Shown: positions 32,459-54,300 of the stretch, piece after piece
How positions within the stretch are numbered: the first letter of the stretch is position 1
Layout of the letters: every line of letters starts with the position of its first letter
Assembly: GCA_964035795.1 (NCBI GenBank)
Contig: OZ038323.1
Location: forward strand, 10,596,291-10,660,290
Origin: Pterobdella sp. o SKG-2022
Taxonomy: Eukaryota > Annelida > Clitellata > Hirudinida > Piscicolidae
DNA: 64,000 bases
Reading direction: 5' to 3'
Program-made: the position numbers and the translations under genes
The notes under the pieces: model-generated
The model's database searches: none
Told to the model about the DNA's origin: nothing
What the model saw: the letters and a program-made list of their open reading frames with translations, nothing else

Positions 32459-35400
32459 TTATTTTTGTTTATTGTCTTCAAGAAAGGTTGTAGTAGCCAT
32501 CCACTCGGACGCTATGTTTATCTTTCGCTTCATTTCCGACACGTAATCTCGAGTTATCATCGGTAAGAAAAACGCGATGCATAAGTTAATGAAAGATAGA
32601 AAAGCGAACACAGCGGCTCGAACGCAATAGTCGTACTCGACACCCCACCTTGACGAGAAAGCCATCAGAGCTGCATTGTTGATGCAGGCGACAATCATTA
32701 TAACTCTGACCACCTTCGAAAGAACATCATAGCCTGTCTTGATAAAGATGGTTGGTTTGAGGATGGCGTGAGTGAGGTACCTCACGGTGGTTCTGTGAAG
32801 TGTATATGCGTACATCATCGCCACCAAAGGGATGACTGGTGAAGTCACTGCAAACATGGCCACCAACCCGTACAAAAAGACAACCTCGGTGATTTGACTC
32901 ATTAAGTATGAAGATAGCACTTTTTGTTTTGAGAATTGAATTTTGAGCACTTTTCTCAACGCATTAATAGCTGCCAAACTCAAAACTTGTATGGGAGTCT
33001 GCAATATGAGACTCTTGTCCACGGCAGTTTTGGTAAGAGTCAAAACTGATTTCTTGGCTGGTTTAACAACTGGTTTTTTCACTACTGATTTTTTAGGAGC
33101 ATTTGTGTTTACGTTAAGGAAAACCCCTTCACCTTTTCCACCATTATGCCTTTTTTGTGCTTCTTTATAATGTAGTTCGATTTCATCAAAATCGTATTCT
33201 TCCTCTGTAATATAGTTTTCATCGTCATCATCAACGTTTCTATCATACTTGTTACTTTTACTTTTATTTGCTGGAGAAGATGACTTTTTACCACTTGCCA
33301 CAGATTTCGTTATTCTTTTAGAACTATTTTTTTTTGAAGTTTTTTCCGAAGCCTTGTTTCCTGCTGTTGCAGGCTTTGTGTTCGGCGTTTGAGGTTTTAT
33401 AGGCTCTGGAAGAGCTTTGGTTGGAGGGGTTTGGCTTGGAGGGGATTGGTTTGGAGGGGGTTGGCTTGGAGTTGTGGCTTTGTTTGCTGCAAAAGGATCT
33501 TTTTTTTGATTTTCAAATTTCTTCATTTTTTCTTCTTGTCTTTTCATTTTTAGAATGGGATCATTACGATACAGAGAAAATATGTGGACAATTATGAATA
33601 AAATTTGCTTCGTTATGATGATAAAAACAACTTGATAACCAGTTACTGGGAAACAAGAAAATTCTTGCCCTGGAGAGAGAAAACTATTAGCACAACTATC
33701 ATGATAACGAAAGTGAAATCCTATTTTGTTAAACAAATTTGAAAGTTCTTCTCTGAAATAACTCGAATAGAAAAGTATCGATAACCAGTTGATGAATTTG
33801 AAAATAATTACTTTTGTTATTAATGATTTGTAGTAATCCCTATTATTGTTGTGCTTTTCAATAACTGTAAAACGAACAGCCATGAAGCTCAAAAAGAAAT
33901 CTATAAGACCAAGTTGAATGGCGGAAAAAAGGGTGGTGACGAACTGCGCCATAGGCCTACAAAAGGATGCAGGTGAGCAGTTTTTCAAAAAGTCAATCCT
34001 CATTAGCATGCATGATATAGGCAGTTGAATCAAGAGATTAACTATCAGCATCACTGAACAAACATACAACCATACATTCATTTTTTTCATCGGTTGTTTT
34101 TGGTAACTCATTTGAGGAAATTCATCTTTCAAAATGTTGTGATTGCTCCATTTGACCAAGACATAATTGAATCTTTGATTCCACACCACGGCAGTCAAAG
34201 TGAACCAAATGACAATAAAAAAACTGTAAAACATTGAAAATTCATTGTCTTGCTTTGAAGCCAGCTTTTCGATGAAATGTAACGACAGCTCTTCATCTAC
34301 GTTATAACTCCCAAAAAATCCCCTAAGCATAACTATCAAACCGATTAGAACTAGAGGGCGCAAGCTTAAAAGGAAAAGGTTTATAATGTAACTGTAAATG
34401 GCCAGATCTTCGCCTAGTCTTACCACTAAACTATTTCTATTTTTTTCGAAAGGTTTTCTCAAAGCATTTCCTAAAGCAGACTCTTTCGGAGACTGGATTT
34501 GGTTATTCTGGTTTGTGTTAGAAACATTACCATAATTTTCAATTTGTTCGTTTATGAAAATATTTTGGTTTGAGTTGTTATTTTTGTTGGTATTGTTTTT
34601 AGTTTTATTCTTTGCCTTTGATGCCTTGGTCTTTGAGGGTTTTGCCTTAGTTTTAGATGATTTTGCGTCAGTCTTAGAAGCTTTTGCGTCGGTTTTAGAA
34701 GGTTTTGCATTAGATTGAGAAGGTTTCAAAATTTTGGAAGGGAATTGTGGTTGGGAGTTTTTTGCAGATGGAGCTTTGGAAACAATTTTTTTGGAAGTTA
34801 CAGAGCCTTTGAGGTTTTTATCTTCCTTCAAAGTTGTTTTTGAAGCTGTTTTTTGAGGCTCTTTATCGCCTGGTTTGCTGTTTACTGTTTTTTTAGGATC
34901 TTTCTTTTTACGAGTTTTTATTTTTTCCATCCACCCTTTAAAAATCCTAATAGTTTTATCTTCAAACTTTTCAGAAATTTTAAAAGCATAAAGATCTTCA
35001 CCAGACCATGCACATTTTGTATGTTTTTGAAGTTCAGGAACCACAATACCAAGTAATTCTTTTTCTTTTATAACTTGCTCGTCACTCAAATTTAGCTTAT
35101 TATGAATCCAGAAATATGAATTGAAAGCACCAATAGAAATAAGAAAGTTTAAATTTTTCTTGAAACAAAAGGAATAATGGATAGGAAATAATGTTTCAAT
35201 CTCCTCATTAGAAACTGAAACTTTCTGCGATTCTGAAGAGTCAATGGAGTTGAGAATACTCAACGCTAAAATACCTCTAGAAGGAGATGGAAAAAACAAT
35301 GGCACATTTTTCCAGTTGTAACAAAATTCATAATTTCTCAAAGTAAGTGGGAGATATATATTATCGTGTTCGGTATCTTTAATACCTACAATTTTCTTTT

Positions 35401-36460
35401 TCCACATTGAAAGCCAGTTGAAGAATTTAGTGCATTTGGATGAATTTTTCTTTTCAGGTACTTCTTCTTTTTTAAGTTCATTTGTTTTATTGAGTTCAAC
35501 TTGTTCTTTCAAAAACTCAGGATTATTTGAAGAAAAATTTCGAGATTTCATGTTTACCTGGTTTGATTGAGGTTTTTTTAAAACTTCATTTGTTTTTCTC
35601 AAGTAATTGTTATTCATATTTTCTATTTGATTAATTTCATTATCTTCAAAATTATTTTTGAAATTGTTCTTATTGCGATCATTTTTATATATGCCAACTT
35701 CAAGGAATTTTCTCTTAAACTTATGTCTATAAAATGCATAATTTTTGTACAAATTATTGTTCTTAGATTTTCCTTTTTTCATAAGTGATTTTTCTTTTTT
35801 TTCTTTTGTTGGCGCCTTTTTCGCTGGAGACTTAGATTCTGTTTTCTTAGCTTCTCTACCCTTTGCCGAAGTTTTGCCTACTGGAGGCTTAGATGTCGAT
35901 TTCTTACCAGCCTTTATTGAAGTTTTTCCTACTGAAGCTTTGGAAGGTGATTTCTTGCCAGAAGACTTCTCTTTAGCCGAAGTTTTAGAAGATCTCATTT
36001 GGACTTCTGAAGTAGGATTGACGTTTGGGGGAACTTCTGGTTTTAATATAACATTTTCATTTTTCAACTCATTAGAGATTTCGATTTTATTTTCCTCGAT
36101 TTCTATTTTTTCATATGTGAAACTTTCAAGATCAACTTCAAGTCTTGTTTGGACTCTAAATTTAATATACTCAGCTTCTTCACAAAGCATGTAATATGGT
36201 ATCCAAACCATAGTGTAGCCATAATCTTGATAATCTAAAGTTTCTGAAATTATTCCTTTTTGTTTAATTTTTTCTAAAAAAGTTTTTCGCAGCTTACATA
36301 CAAGTCCTTTATTGTCGGGGAAGCACGTTTGGCCATCGTTATTTGGCGAAGGAGATGTTTTGTAAACCAGTACAACATCAGGCTCCCAAGCGATAAATGT
36401 AGAATCTAAGTTCAATGATTTCAAATATTTATTCCATCTATTGTTATTAGCTTCCGTCAT
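32459..36460 (-). CDS. Divergent intronless anoctamin (TMEM16) with lysine-rich inserts
   Basis: Anoctamins are membrane proteins acting as calcium-activated chloride channels or lipid scramblases. This one is a single uninterrupted frame of 1333 residues. An in-frame stop lies just before the ATG at 36460. The N-terminal cytosolic domain shows DVVLVYK, WIPYYMLCEEAEYIKFR, FFPSPSRGILALSILNSI and LFPIHYSF, as in the anoctamin dimerisation domain. Membrane segments fall at about 689-712, 742-762, 799-817, 842-865, 884-903, 942-962, 1192-1219, 1250-1268 and 1285-1305. KVIIFKFINWLSILFY and GLVAMFAVTSPVIPL match anoctamin helices 5 and 7. Three long Lys/Ser/Ala/Pro-rich inserts (about 150-235, 530-665, 990-1110) carry repeats such as KPSKTDAKASKTDAKSSKTK. 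By my alignment most calcium-binding acidic residues are replaced. A TMC channel was considered and rejected. Confidence 0.8.
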   Translation of the reverse strand: MTEANNNRWNKYLKSLNLDSTFIAWEPDVVLVYKTSPSPNNDGQTCFPDNKGLVCKLRKTFLEKIKQKGIISETLDYQDYGYTMVWIPYYMLCEEAEYIKFRVQTRLEVDLESFTYEKIEIEENKIEISNELKNENVILKPEVPPNVNPTSEVQMRSSKTSAKEKSSGKKSPSKASVGKTSIKAGKKSTSKPPVGKTSAKGREAKKTESKSPAKKAPTKEKKEKSLMKKGKSKNNNLYKNYAFYRHKFKRKFLEVGIYKNDRNKNNFKNNFEDNEINQIENMNNNYLRKTNEVLKKPQSNQVNMKSRNFSSNNPEFLKEQVELNKTNELKKEEVPEKKNSSKCTKFFNWLSMWKKKIVGIKDTEHDNIYLPLTLRNYEFCYNWKNVPLFFPSPSRGILALSILNSIDSSESQKVSVSNEEIETLFPIHYSFCFKKNLNFLISIGAFNSYFWIHNKLNLSDEQVIKEKELLGIVVPELQKHTKCAWSGEDLYAFKISEKFEDKTIRIFKGWMEKIKTRKKKDPKKTVNSKPGDKEPQKTASKTTLKEDKNLKGSVTSKKIVSKAPSAKNSQPQFPSKILKPSQSNAKPSKTDAKASKTDAKSSKTKAKPSKTKASKAKNKTKNNTNKNNNSNQNIFINEQIENYGNVSNTNQNNQIQSPKESALGNALRKPFEKNRNSLVVRLGEDLAIYSYIINLFLLSLRPLVLIGLIVMLRGFFGSYNVDEELSLHFIEKLASKQDNEFSMFYSFFIVIWFTLTAVVWNQRFNYVLVKWSNHNILKDEFPQMSYQKQPMKKMNVWLYVCSVMLIVNLLIQLPISCMLMRIDFLKNCSPASFCRPMAQFVTTLFSAIQLGLIDFFLSFMAVRFTVIEKHNNNRDYYKSLITKVIIFKFINWLSILFYSSYFREELSNLFNKIGFHFRYHDSCANSFLSPGQEFSCFPVTGYQVVFIIITKQILFIIVHIFSLYRNDPILKMKRQEEKMKKFENQKKDPFAANKATTPSQPPPNQSPPSQTPPTKALPEPIKPQTPNTKPATAGNKASEKTSKKNSSKRITKSVASGKKSSSPANKSKSNKYDRNVDDDDENYITEEEYDFDEIELHYKEAQKRHNGGKGEGVFLNVNTNAPKKSVVKKPVVKPAKKSVLTLTKTAVDKSLILQTPIQVLSLAAINALRKVLKIQFSKQKVLSSYLMSQITEVVFLYGLVAMFAVTSPVIPLVAMMYAYTLHRTTVRYLTHAILKPTIFIKTGYDVLSKVVRVIMIVACINNAALMAFSSRWGVEYDYCVRAAVFAFLSFINLCIAFFLPMITRDYVSEMKRKINIASEWMATTTFLEDNKQK

Positions 36461-36709
36461 TTTCAAATTTTCACTTAATCGACAAATTTACAAAATAAAT
36501 ATTTTCCAATATTATGAATAGAGGGTTTTTAAAAATAATTTTTTTTTAATCAAATAAGTTTTCTGTTTAAAAATTTAACTAAAAATAAAAACAAACGTAT
36601 ATGTGTTCTTTGGTTAAATTTACTATTGCTCTTCGAGCGTTTATGGTTCTTTTGTAAGTCTCTGTGTATAAAATAGTTGAAAGCCAAAAACGGAATTTTA
36701 AAACATAAA
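36461..36709. promoter_or_regulatory. Candidate bidirectional promoter between anoctamin and SF3A1
   Basis: Only 249 bases separate the two divergent start codons, so both 5' UTRs and core promoters must lie here or overlap upstream exons. TATAAAAT at 36667-36674 is oriented for SF3A1 but only about 43 bases before its ATG, so its role as a TATA box is uncertain. Confidence 0.5.
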
Positions 36710-46049
<9,340 letters not shown>

Positions 46050-46638
46050 TTTATATGATGTTTAAAAAATTTAATTTTATGTGTTTAAATACAATATATA
46101 TAATAACGTGAGTTTAAATATTGTTCAGTGCTGACTGATTTGTTTTATTAACGATGCTGATCATTTGGTCAAATAAAATGAGGATTTCAGTAGAAAATGT
46201 TTTTTATAGAACTGATCACAACTGAAACCAATTTATTTCTGCAATTTCCCAATACATTCAATTAAAGATGAAAAACTATGGGTGAGAGTACGAAGATATT
46301 AATCAGGATTGCAGTATGGGGATTTTCCATGTAGGACTCAAAGCGTTAAAAAAGTATCTAGGTTCGAATTTTTTCGAGTGTTTATCTGATGTCTCGAAGT
46401 ATGAAAAATTCAATACCAAATTAAATTTGTGGAAACTTGAGAATTTTGAACGGTAACCTTAACTAAAATCAACAAATAAATTTCTATTTTTATAAATAAA
46501 TTAGAATATTTACCAGAAAAATAAAAGCTGAAAGCGTATCAAAGAAATGAGTAAATGGCGACGATCTTCAAACAAAGTGAAATATTCTACGAAGCAATAA
46601 AACTTGTCAAGACAGCATTTAAGAATGATCAATCAACT
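46050..46638. other. Intergenic gap between convergent SF3A1 and otopetrin
   Basis: AT-rich. AATAAA at 46172-46177 is a plausible SF3A1 polyadenylation signal. No exon is supported; the plus-strand frame at 46555 is the reverse of the otopetrin end. Confidence 0.5.
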
Positions 46639-49600
46639 TCACAAGTAACTACTAACAGTGTATGTAGTTTTCCATATGGTAGTGAGGGATGCCATGCTTG
46701 TGAAGCGGAAAAGGATGTGGAAAGGGAGGATGAGTCGGATGATGACGTTCCAGAAGGTTCCAGAAAAGAGGGGAGACTGCATAAGGTTGTAGTGTATCCT
46801 CTCGTGCTCGAAGATGGCTACGATAAAGAGAGCCAAATTGCAGAAGATCAAAAACGTCACAAGAGCTCTCCCTGGTTTTTCTCGCTTCTGCTTGTAAGTT
46901 GAAGTCACTCTTTTGAAAGCTCCCACGATGAAGCTGATTTGCACAACAACGTTCAGAATCACCGCCACAGCACTGCACAACGTCAGAACACCCAGAATGT
47001 TTTGATCGTCAAAAAATTCTTTTCCAGGTTTGGGGTTTTTGAAATGTGATTGTAGAATTCCAAACACAGTGGCCACCAAGTAGAAGGTCTGCAAAACGAC
47101 TACAGAGGGATACGAGATGACAAGAAGAGTCTTCTCCGTGTTGAAGAACTTTTTGCCCTTCATCTTCAAAACGCCCAACTTGTTGAACTTGCAGGCAGCC
47201 AAGAGAGTGGCCAGGAGAGAAATGAAGAGAAGGAAATATTCCAAAGAATAAAAAAAATAAGACGCCTCCAGATCTGTGTTTGTGGCTGAAATCTTTATAT
47301 TCGTTTTTGCAAAGACGAAGAAGCAGCAGAGCATGATGAAGGTGAAGACAACGACCAAGAGGCCTGCAAACAGTCCCTTGTGGGCCTTGTCACAGTTCAC
47401 AATGGTGATCTTTTTGTCTTCTTGCTTAGAGCTCCTAATCGTGTTGTAAGTCACCCCCTCATCTCCCACCACCACCTCATCATCTTTCTTGTCATAATCA
47501 TCGTCATTCTCATCGATCACAAACTCAATCTCCTTCTTCGGATCTACCCACTCAACTCTGGCGCACTCAAGTCTGGGCCATTTGCTACCGATCTGATGGT
47601 ACAACTTCACCAACACAAACACCGCTATTACACAATATTGCACACTGCACGGGTACAAATAAGACGAGGCTTTGTTGGAGAGATAAACAATTTTATTACA
47701 AGTAGAATTTCCATTTAAGCCTCCACCCCACCAACCCGCATTCAATACTTCGGTGGTATTCGTCGTTTCTAGTGTGTGGTTGTATCTCCTCACTGCAATA
47801 TAAAATAGCTTTTGAAGTTTAAAATAAATTCACAACGGTTCAATAGCATAATCTTGAATTGTATGCTTCTCTGAGGAATTTGCAACAAAGCGAATTAATT
47901 CAGAAATATATTATGACACAAAGCTATGCAATCGTTTTGGGTACTTTATTGAAAAAACTATTAGAATAAAATCTGAATTCAAATTATTTATATAAAAATA
48001 CTGATACATTGACGTTCGTGGTTAAATGATAATATCAGTTTTGATTGTATATTTGGCTTTGAAGCGATGCCGATGGAATTTAAAAATAATGTCATGTATC
48101 TATAAATGATAAATATTGGAAAATGAAAAAATCTATCAAAAGAAAAAAAAATCTTTTTAAATATAATAACAAAATCATTCTAATATTTTTTAATGATGTC
48201 GATGAAACACAAAAAACAGTGATAATTATATAAAAACAAAAAGCACTGCAAAAATTATATAAAAAACAGTAGTTATATGAAATACAAAAATAAACTATTA
48301 TAAGAATACACGAAAAACATAGCGTTTATTGGGTTTAAAAAGAAAAAAAAACGCTAAAGCAAACCTATGGGGTAGGCAACAGTGTGCACTTCATAGAGAA
48401 TGGTGATGATGAGAGTGCAAACGTTGGTGGCAATCAAATGGGCGAAACTCCGCTTGAAAATGTTGCGGTTCGTTTGTATAACTAACTGTGGTTTTGGTGG
48501 TAGGTGGGTATTTGGGAAGATAGATAGGTGGATAAATTAATAGATAGGTAGGTAGATAAATGAATAGATAAGTAGAAAAATGGGTGGGTAGGTAAATAGA
48601 TAGGTAGGTAGAGGTTTAAGTAGGCAGGTAGAACAATAGGTATAGGGTTAAGAGCCGTAATTTATATCCAAAGAAAAGATTTTTGATGAAATCGAGACGC
48701 TAATGAAACTGAATGAAGTCTCTAAATTCATGTAAAATGAAGCACTTGCCAATATGAAGCAAGTTTCATGAAGAGACTTTAGAAAGGAAACGATTGGTTG
48801 ACAAAACATGTTTCATTCATGTAGAATGCAATACATAAAAATTTTGAAAAAATATCACGTGCTTAATGATTTAAAAAATTAAAAAACAAAAAAAAATGGA
48901 AAAGTAAAAACATCGTCATGAGGAAACTCGATAAAGATAAAATTAAATAAAAGCAGTCAACCCGTAAAGAATAATTAAAACTAACTTTGTGGTTTTTAAA
49001 GAGAAAAAAAGCCTGGAAAAATGTGAAGAGGATGCATAATGCAGTAACGATCACATGAGACACACTGATGCATTCCAGTGATATGGAACCCTCTTTGTAT
49101 AAGTAGGCCAGCTTGAAGCCTCCCTGCGTCATAAATCCGGTTCCGAAGACTGTGTGGTAGGGGAGGGTTAATGTGGTAGAATGGCATTAGGTATTGTGGT
49201 AGAGTGTGGTATGGTGGAGTGGGAGGTTTGATGAAGTGTGGTGGAGTAGAAGTTGGAAGGGGATGTATAAGATTATAGCATGACAAAGTGTAAGGTGGGT
49301 GGAGTGGCACGCCAAGGAATTTAACTTTTGTAACTTCCAATATTATGCCTCATTCCAAACAGAAAATTGGCCACATACTCAATATAGCAATTCTGACGTA
49401 GAAGTTGACTTCATTAGCAGTGTGGGACACAATGGCCTGGTTGTTGTTGCTCTTGACTGTGCCCCTTTGCGGCAGTTGCTGCGATGTGGATGCAGTCACG
49501 TACCTTGGCTGCTCTGCAAGTTGTTGTTTTTATTGTTTTCAATGTTGTTTTTATTGGTTTTAATGTTGTTTTTTTTAATATTCTTGTTATTGTTTTATTA

Positions 49601-51182
49601 ATATTGCTGTTGCTACCATCAAGTGCGCAACTGAAGCTCAGAATGGAAGTGATCCGAGGTTCAAACATTTGTTATTGTTGAGATTTGAGACTAGACAGAA
49701 AAGGTTGTGATTTCGAAAACATGCTGTTAACTGTACTCGAAGTTGAAAAACTCCAAATATGGGAAAGTTTTCTCTAAATTGAGCCGAGCACTTTTGAATT
49801 TCCAGCCCAATGCTTTTCCAAATCTTTCCAAAAAAGCTTTTTCTTTCAATAATTAAAACAATGAGTAATTAGAAATTCGGTCGTTGGCTTATTGAAAAGG
49901 AAATGTACATTAGTAGTATTTTTTCTGCCCTTTTGAATACTAATTCTTCAGAAGATGTTTAAGTTTTTTCAAAAGTTCACAAAGTTTTGAAATTATTTTG
50001 CTAATTAAAAAAAAGATAGTCTGGAAAGAAACGGGAGACATTTTAATTTGACACGAACAATGCCAAAAACTACAAGAATCTGTGTAGTCTTTAATAATAA
50101 AAATACAAGTCAATTGATGGGAAGGAAAATGATCAAAAACATTTAAGAACTTATAAAAAAAATTACCAATTGAGCAAATTTAAATAAAAACGAAATACTA
50201 TAAAAAGTTTTGAAAAATAAAATAAAACATGTAATGCAAAAATAAAATTAATGAACAAATTGCAGAAATTGAAAAAACACAAAATAACTGTAGTTTAAAA
50301 AATGAATAATTTCTAAAAAAAAGAAAAAATTGAAAAATGAAAGAATAATAATAGCCAACCCAGCCTAGCCTCCATCTGATCACCAACATCGTTATCATCA
50401 CTATCGTCGGCATCCTCAGCATTAAGTAGTTTGTATTTATCCCTGTGTCGGTGCAAGAAAGCATAAATAGCAAACAATATCAACAGACCCACAATGTAGG
50501 TGTAGCCTTGCAGAACCTGTGTGAGGTGGGGGTTGGAGGGAGGTTATGGGAGTGGTGAGGTAAGGGAGGTTATGGGAGTGGTGAGATGGTGGTAGAAGAA
50601 AGTTTATGGGAGTGGTGACGTGGTAGTGGGAGAGGAGGGGGTAGTTAAGGGGAGAGTGGTGGGTGTGAAAGAGATATGGGTGATTGTGGCTTTGGGTTGG
50701 AACTGTGGTAAGACTGGTGAAGGTTGGGGTTGTGTTGGAATATGGTGGTGATGATAGTGAAGTGGCGGTGTGGTGATGATGGCAATAAAATGAGAGTTAA
50801 GATAGATTGATACAACCTATGAAGATAATGTTTGTAATATTTTGAATGTTAGTAGTAGTTGTAGACTTGTTGGAAAATCAATATTTTTATGTAAATGACT
50901 ACACCATAAGCGTTACTATGATTTTATTATTTGCCTTTTTGTTGTTTATATTATTTTTATTGATGTTTTTTTATATATAAAAATTTATAAATAACTAAAA
51001 ATGCATACAAAGTTTTAGTTCAGATGGCTTGATGCAAAAGAATGAAAAAATACGACACAAAAAAAAGATGGAAAAAAATAAAAATTTTGGCTTTTAAGGT
51101 CTGTTTTGTGTAATGTGAACAATAATAGTAACACTAACTGGGAAATATTAATAATAAATAATACTAATCAAAATGATTGTAC

Positions 51183-51247
<65 letters not shown>

Positions 51248-51251
51248 CAAC

Positions 51252-51343
<92 letters not shown>

Positions 51344-54300
51344 TGATGATGATAATAATGAGAATGAGTAACATTTATAAAAATAGAAATGATAATAAAA
51401 ATAAAATCAGTTTTTATAAATGAATTTCGCAAAATAATAGAATAATGAAATAATGACAATAATAAAAAAAACAATTAAATAAAAAGTAAAAAAAAAATAA
51501 TAAAAAGAATAATAGCATAATTAAAATGATGCTCTTATTCATAGTTATTTTGATAAATAGCTCAGATTTATTTTCCGGTATCCATCTAATTATATATGCA
51601 AATTGCTCGAGTTTATTCATAACTTGATGATTTATTTATAAACGTCGTATATTATCTTCTTTATTAAAATGTGAGAGTTTTGATATATTTTTTCGAGTTA
51701 TTAAAATAAATGAATTTGTTTTCAATGTTATTTACATTATTATTCTTATTCTTATTGATGGGTTTATAGTATTGTTATATACCATTGTGCCCATACATAT
51801 GTATCAATATATACAAAGTATTATTCTACCAATCCATATCACAACTACCAAACTAACATAAACATACACTTTTCAAGACCAACAACATGTGTTTATAAAA
51901 CCTTTAAGAAAAATTTCTAACGTTGACGTCACTATAATCATATTCGTTATTGTATTGTATGTTGACGTCATTATAATCATACTCGTTATTGTATCAACTC
52001 CACACTCCAGAAGCTACCGGCAAAATAGGGTCATAAAAATATATTTTTGGCAGACTCACCACGTGGCATTGATTTTTTTCACTGAAATAAATGTTTTGGA
52101 TCGGCCTATTTCAACTTCTATGATCAATAACGCTGTCTGGACTAACTAAATAATCATGATAACAATAATAATAATAATGATAACAATAATAATAATAATG
52201 ATAACAATAATAATAATAATGATAACAATAATAATAATAATGATAACAATAATAATAATAACAAAAATAATTGATGAAAGTTAACGATAAAATAATGTAT
52301 AATGAAATTAATGGAAACAACAGTGACCAGGACAATGATAAAAAATGACTATAAATACAAATTATCATAAGAAAAAAAAATAAAATCAAACAAAATATTC
52401 AATAGAAAATCCAATCAGTGTTACATAACTATTAAAACAAACTTTCTCACTAACAATATCAATAATAAAAATTTATATAGCGCCAAACAAGCAACTAAGG
52501 CAAAATATACATCACTCTCTACCTCATACAACAACAACCCCCGCCATACCAAAGATAAAAAATACTGTTGATTTTTACAGTGCTGCATAAAGGAATTGAG
52601 CGAAATTTAAGAAACATGATGCTGCCATAATGCCGGGTGGGCTTGTGGGAGAAGACTGAGTGATTGGAAAGAGTCTTTTATGAATATAAATGGAAATAAT
52701 AATTTTTCAGTGTTTTTTTCTCTATTTTATTGTTAATTTTTTATATACGTTTTTTAGAATAGAATATGAATCTTGTTTTTTGATTCTCTATTTGTTTTTG
52801 TATTTTTTGTTTATTTATACACTTTTTTTTATTGTTTCCAGTATAGAACTTAATGAATAATATTAAAAACAATATATATATATATATATTTTTGAGTTTT
52901 TATTCATAATATTTATTATTATTGATAATTATGTTTAGCTCTAATATCACTGCTACTTATAATTTCTGTTTTTATGCATATTTATCATGATTGCAAATAT
53001 GATGATGAGGAGGATGACGGTGATGCTTATAATTATTATAAAATTTATGTAGCGCGCAATTTGTAAATTTTTGTAAAAAACGCTTATAAATTTTGTGGAG
53101 TTATGAATAAAACTGCTCACAATTCCTACTATCACTACCATCACCATCATCAATTAATGAAACTATCAATAATTATCATAAAAATATAAAAAAATATATT
53201 ATCTTTATTCGACTTGTAGGTTACGCCATGATGCGATAAGATTGGGAAGAGTGACAAAGATTGATATGCGAAAAAATTAATGTTTTACCGCTATTGAATA
53301 CAAATGAAAAATTGCGCGTGCGCGGAAAACTCATATTTTGTTCAATTTAATTATTTTAAATAAAAAAAAATAATAAAAATAAAATGAATAAGAATAAGTG
53401 TAAACATCTGATAATGGGGTACTATTTGAATAATATTTGAATAATAATGATAAATAAAGACTATGATAATTTTGAATGGAAATAACAATGGAATTGATTT
53501 ATCTCCTATATAAAATTTTATACATAGAAAAAAGATTCATTATTTTTATGATTAAATTATTGCTTTTGTGAAAATTATGCTGAAATACAAGAATTATACA
53601 GTATAAAAACACATATACATAAACTTGCATCAAAGTTTTGATAAATATAATTAAAAAATAATTCAAAAAGCTAAAAATATTACTGATGAACACAACATGA
53701 GTCATTGAAACTAAAAATAAGCTATCAATATATCGAAATTAATTTAATGCTATGGATAAACTCAATGGAGCCTGAATAGCTGAACAGCGCATATCAGACA
53801 GTTGGTTTTATGACCAAATGATACACGAGAACTTTTGCTGGAACACTCCAATTAGTAAGTAAGCACTAATTTAGTTTTTGAGATACTTATAAAATTTCAG
53901 AGATTTTATAATTGAATTCTGAAGCGTATGATGAGGGTAATTATTCTTTGATGTATTTCAAAGTGTAAAATGTTTTCACATATATGTTTGAGACATTTTT
54001 AATCCTACTTGAGAACTCAACTCTAATCGATATTTTGAAAATGAGAACTCTTACTAATAATAATGAAGAAGTTATCAAATTGATTAGCATTATATTAATA
54101 AAAATATTAAAACGATAAAAATAAAAATAATAATAAAAACAAAAATAATAATAAAAATATAAATAATAATAAAAATAAAAATTTTTATTAAAATATAAAA
54201 GTCATAAAAATATAAAAAAACATACCACTTCATAACAACAAAAACGCCCAAAAGCGTTTGAGAAATTCAAAACACAAAAGGTTCTAAAATAAAAAATTTT

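Noticed and set aside
32459..36460. TMC-type channel as identity of the intronless membrane protein
   Set aside because: No CWETxVGQE-like TMC signature; the N-terminal FFPSPSRG/LFPIHYSF and C-terminal helices fit anoctamins instead.
51106..51474. Several overlapping poly-Asn, poly-Ile and poly-Tyr frames
   Set aside because: All come from a (TAA)n tract in an otopetrin intron.
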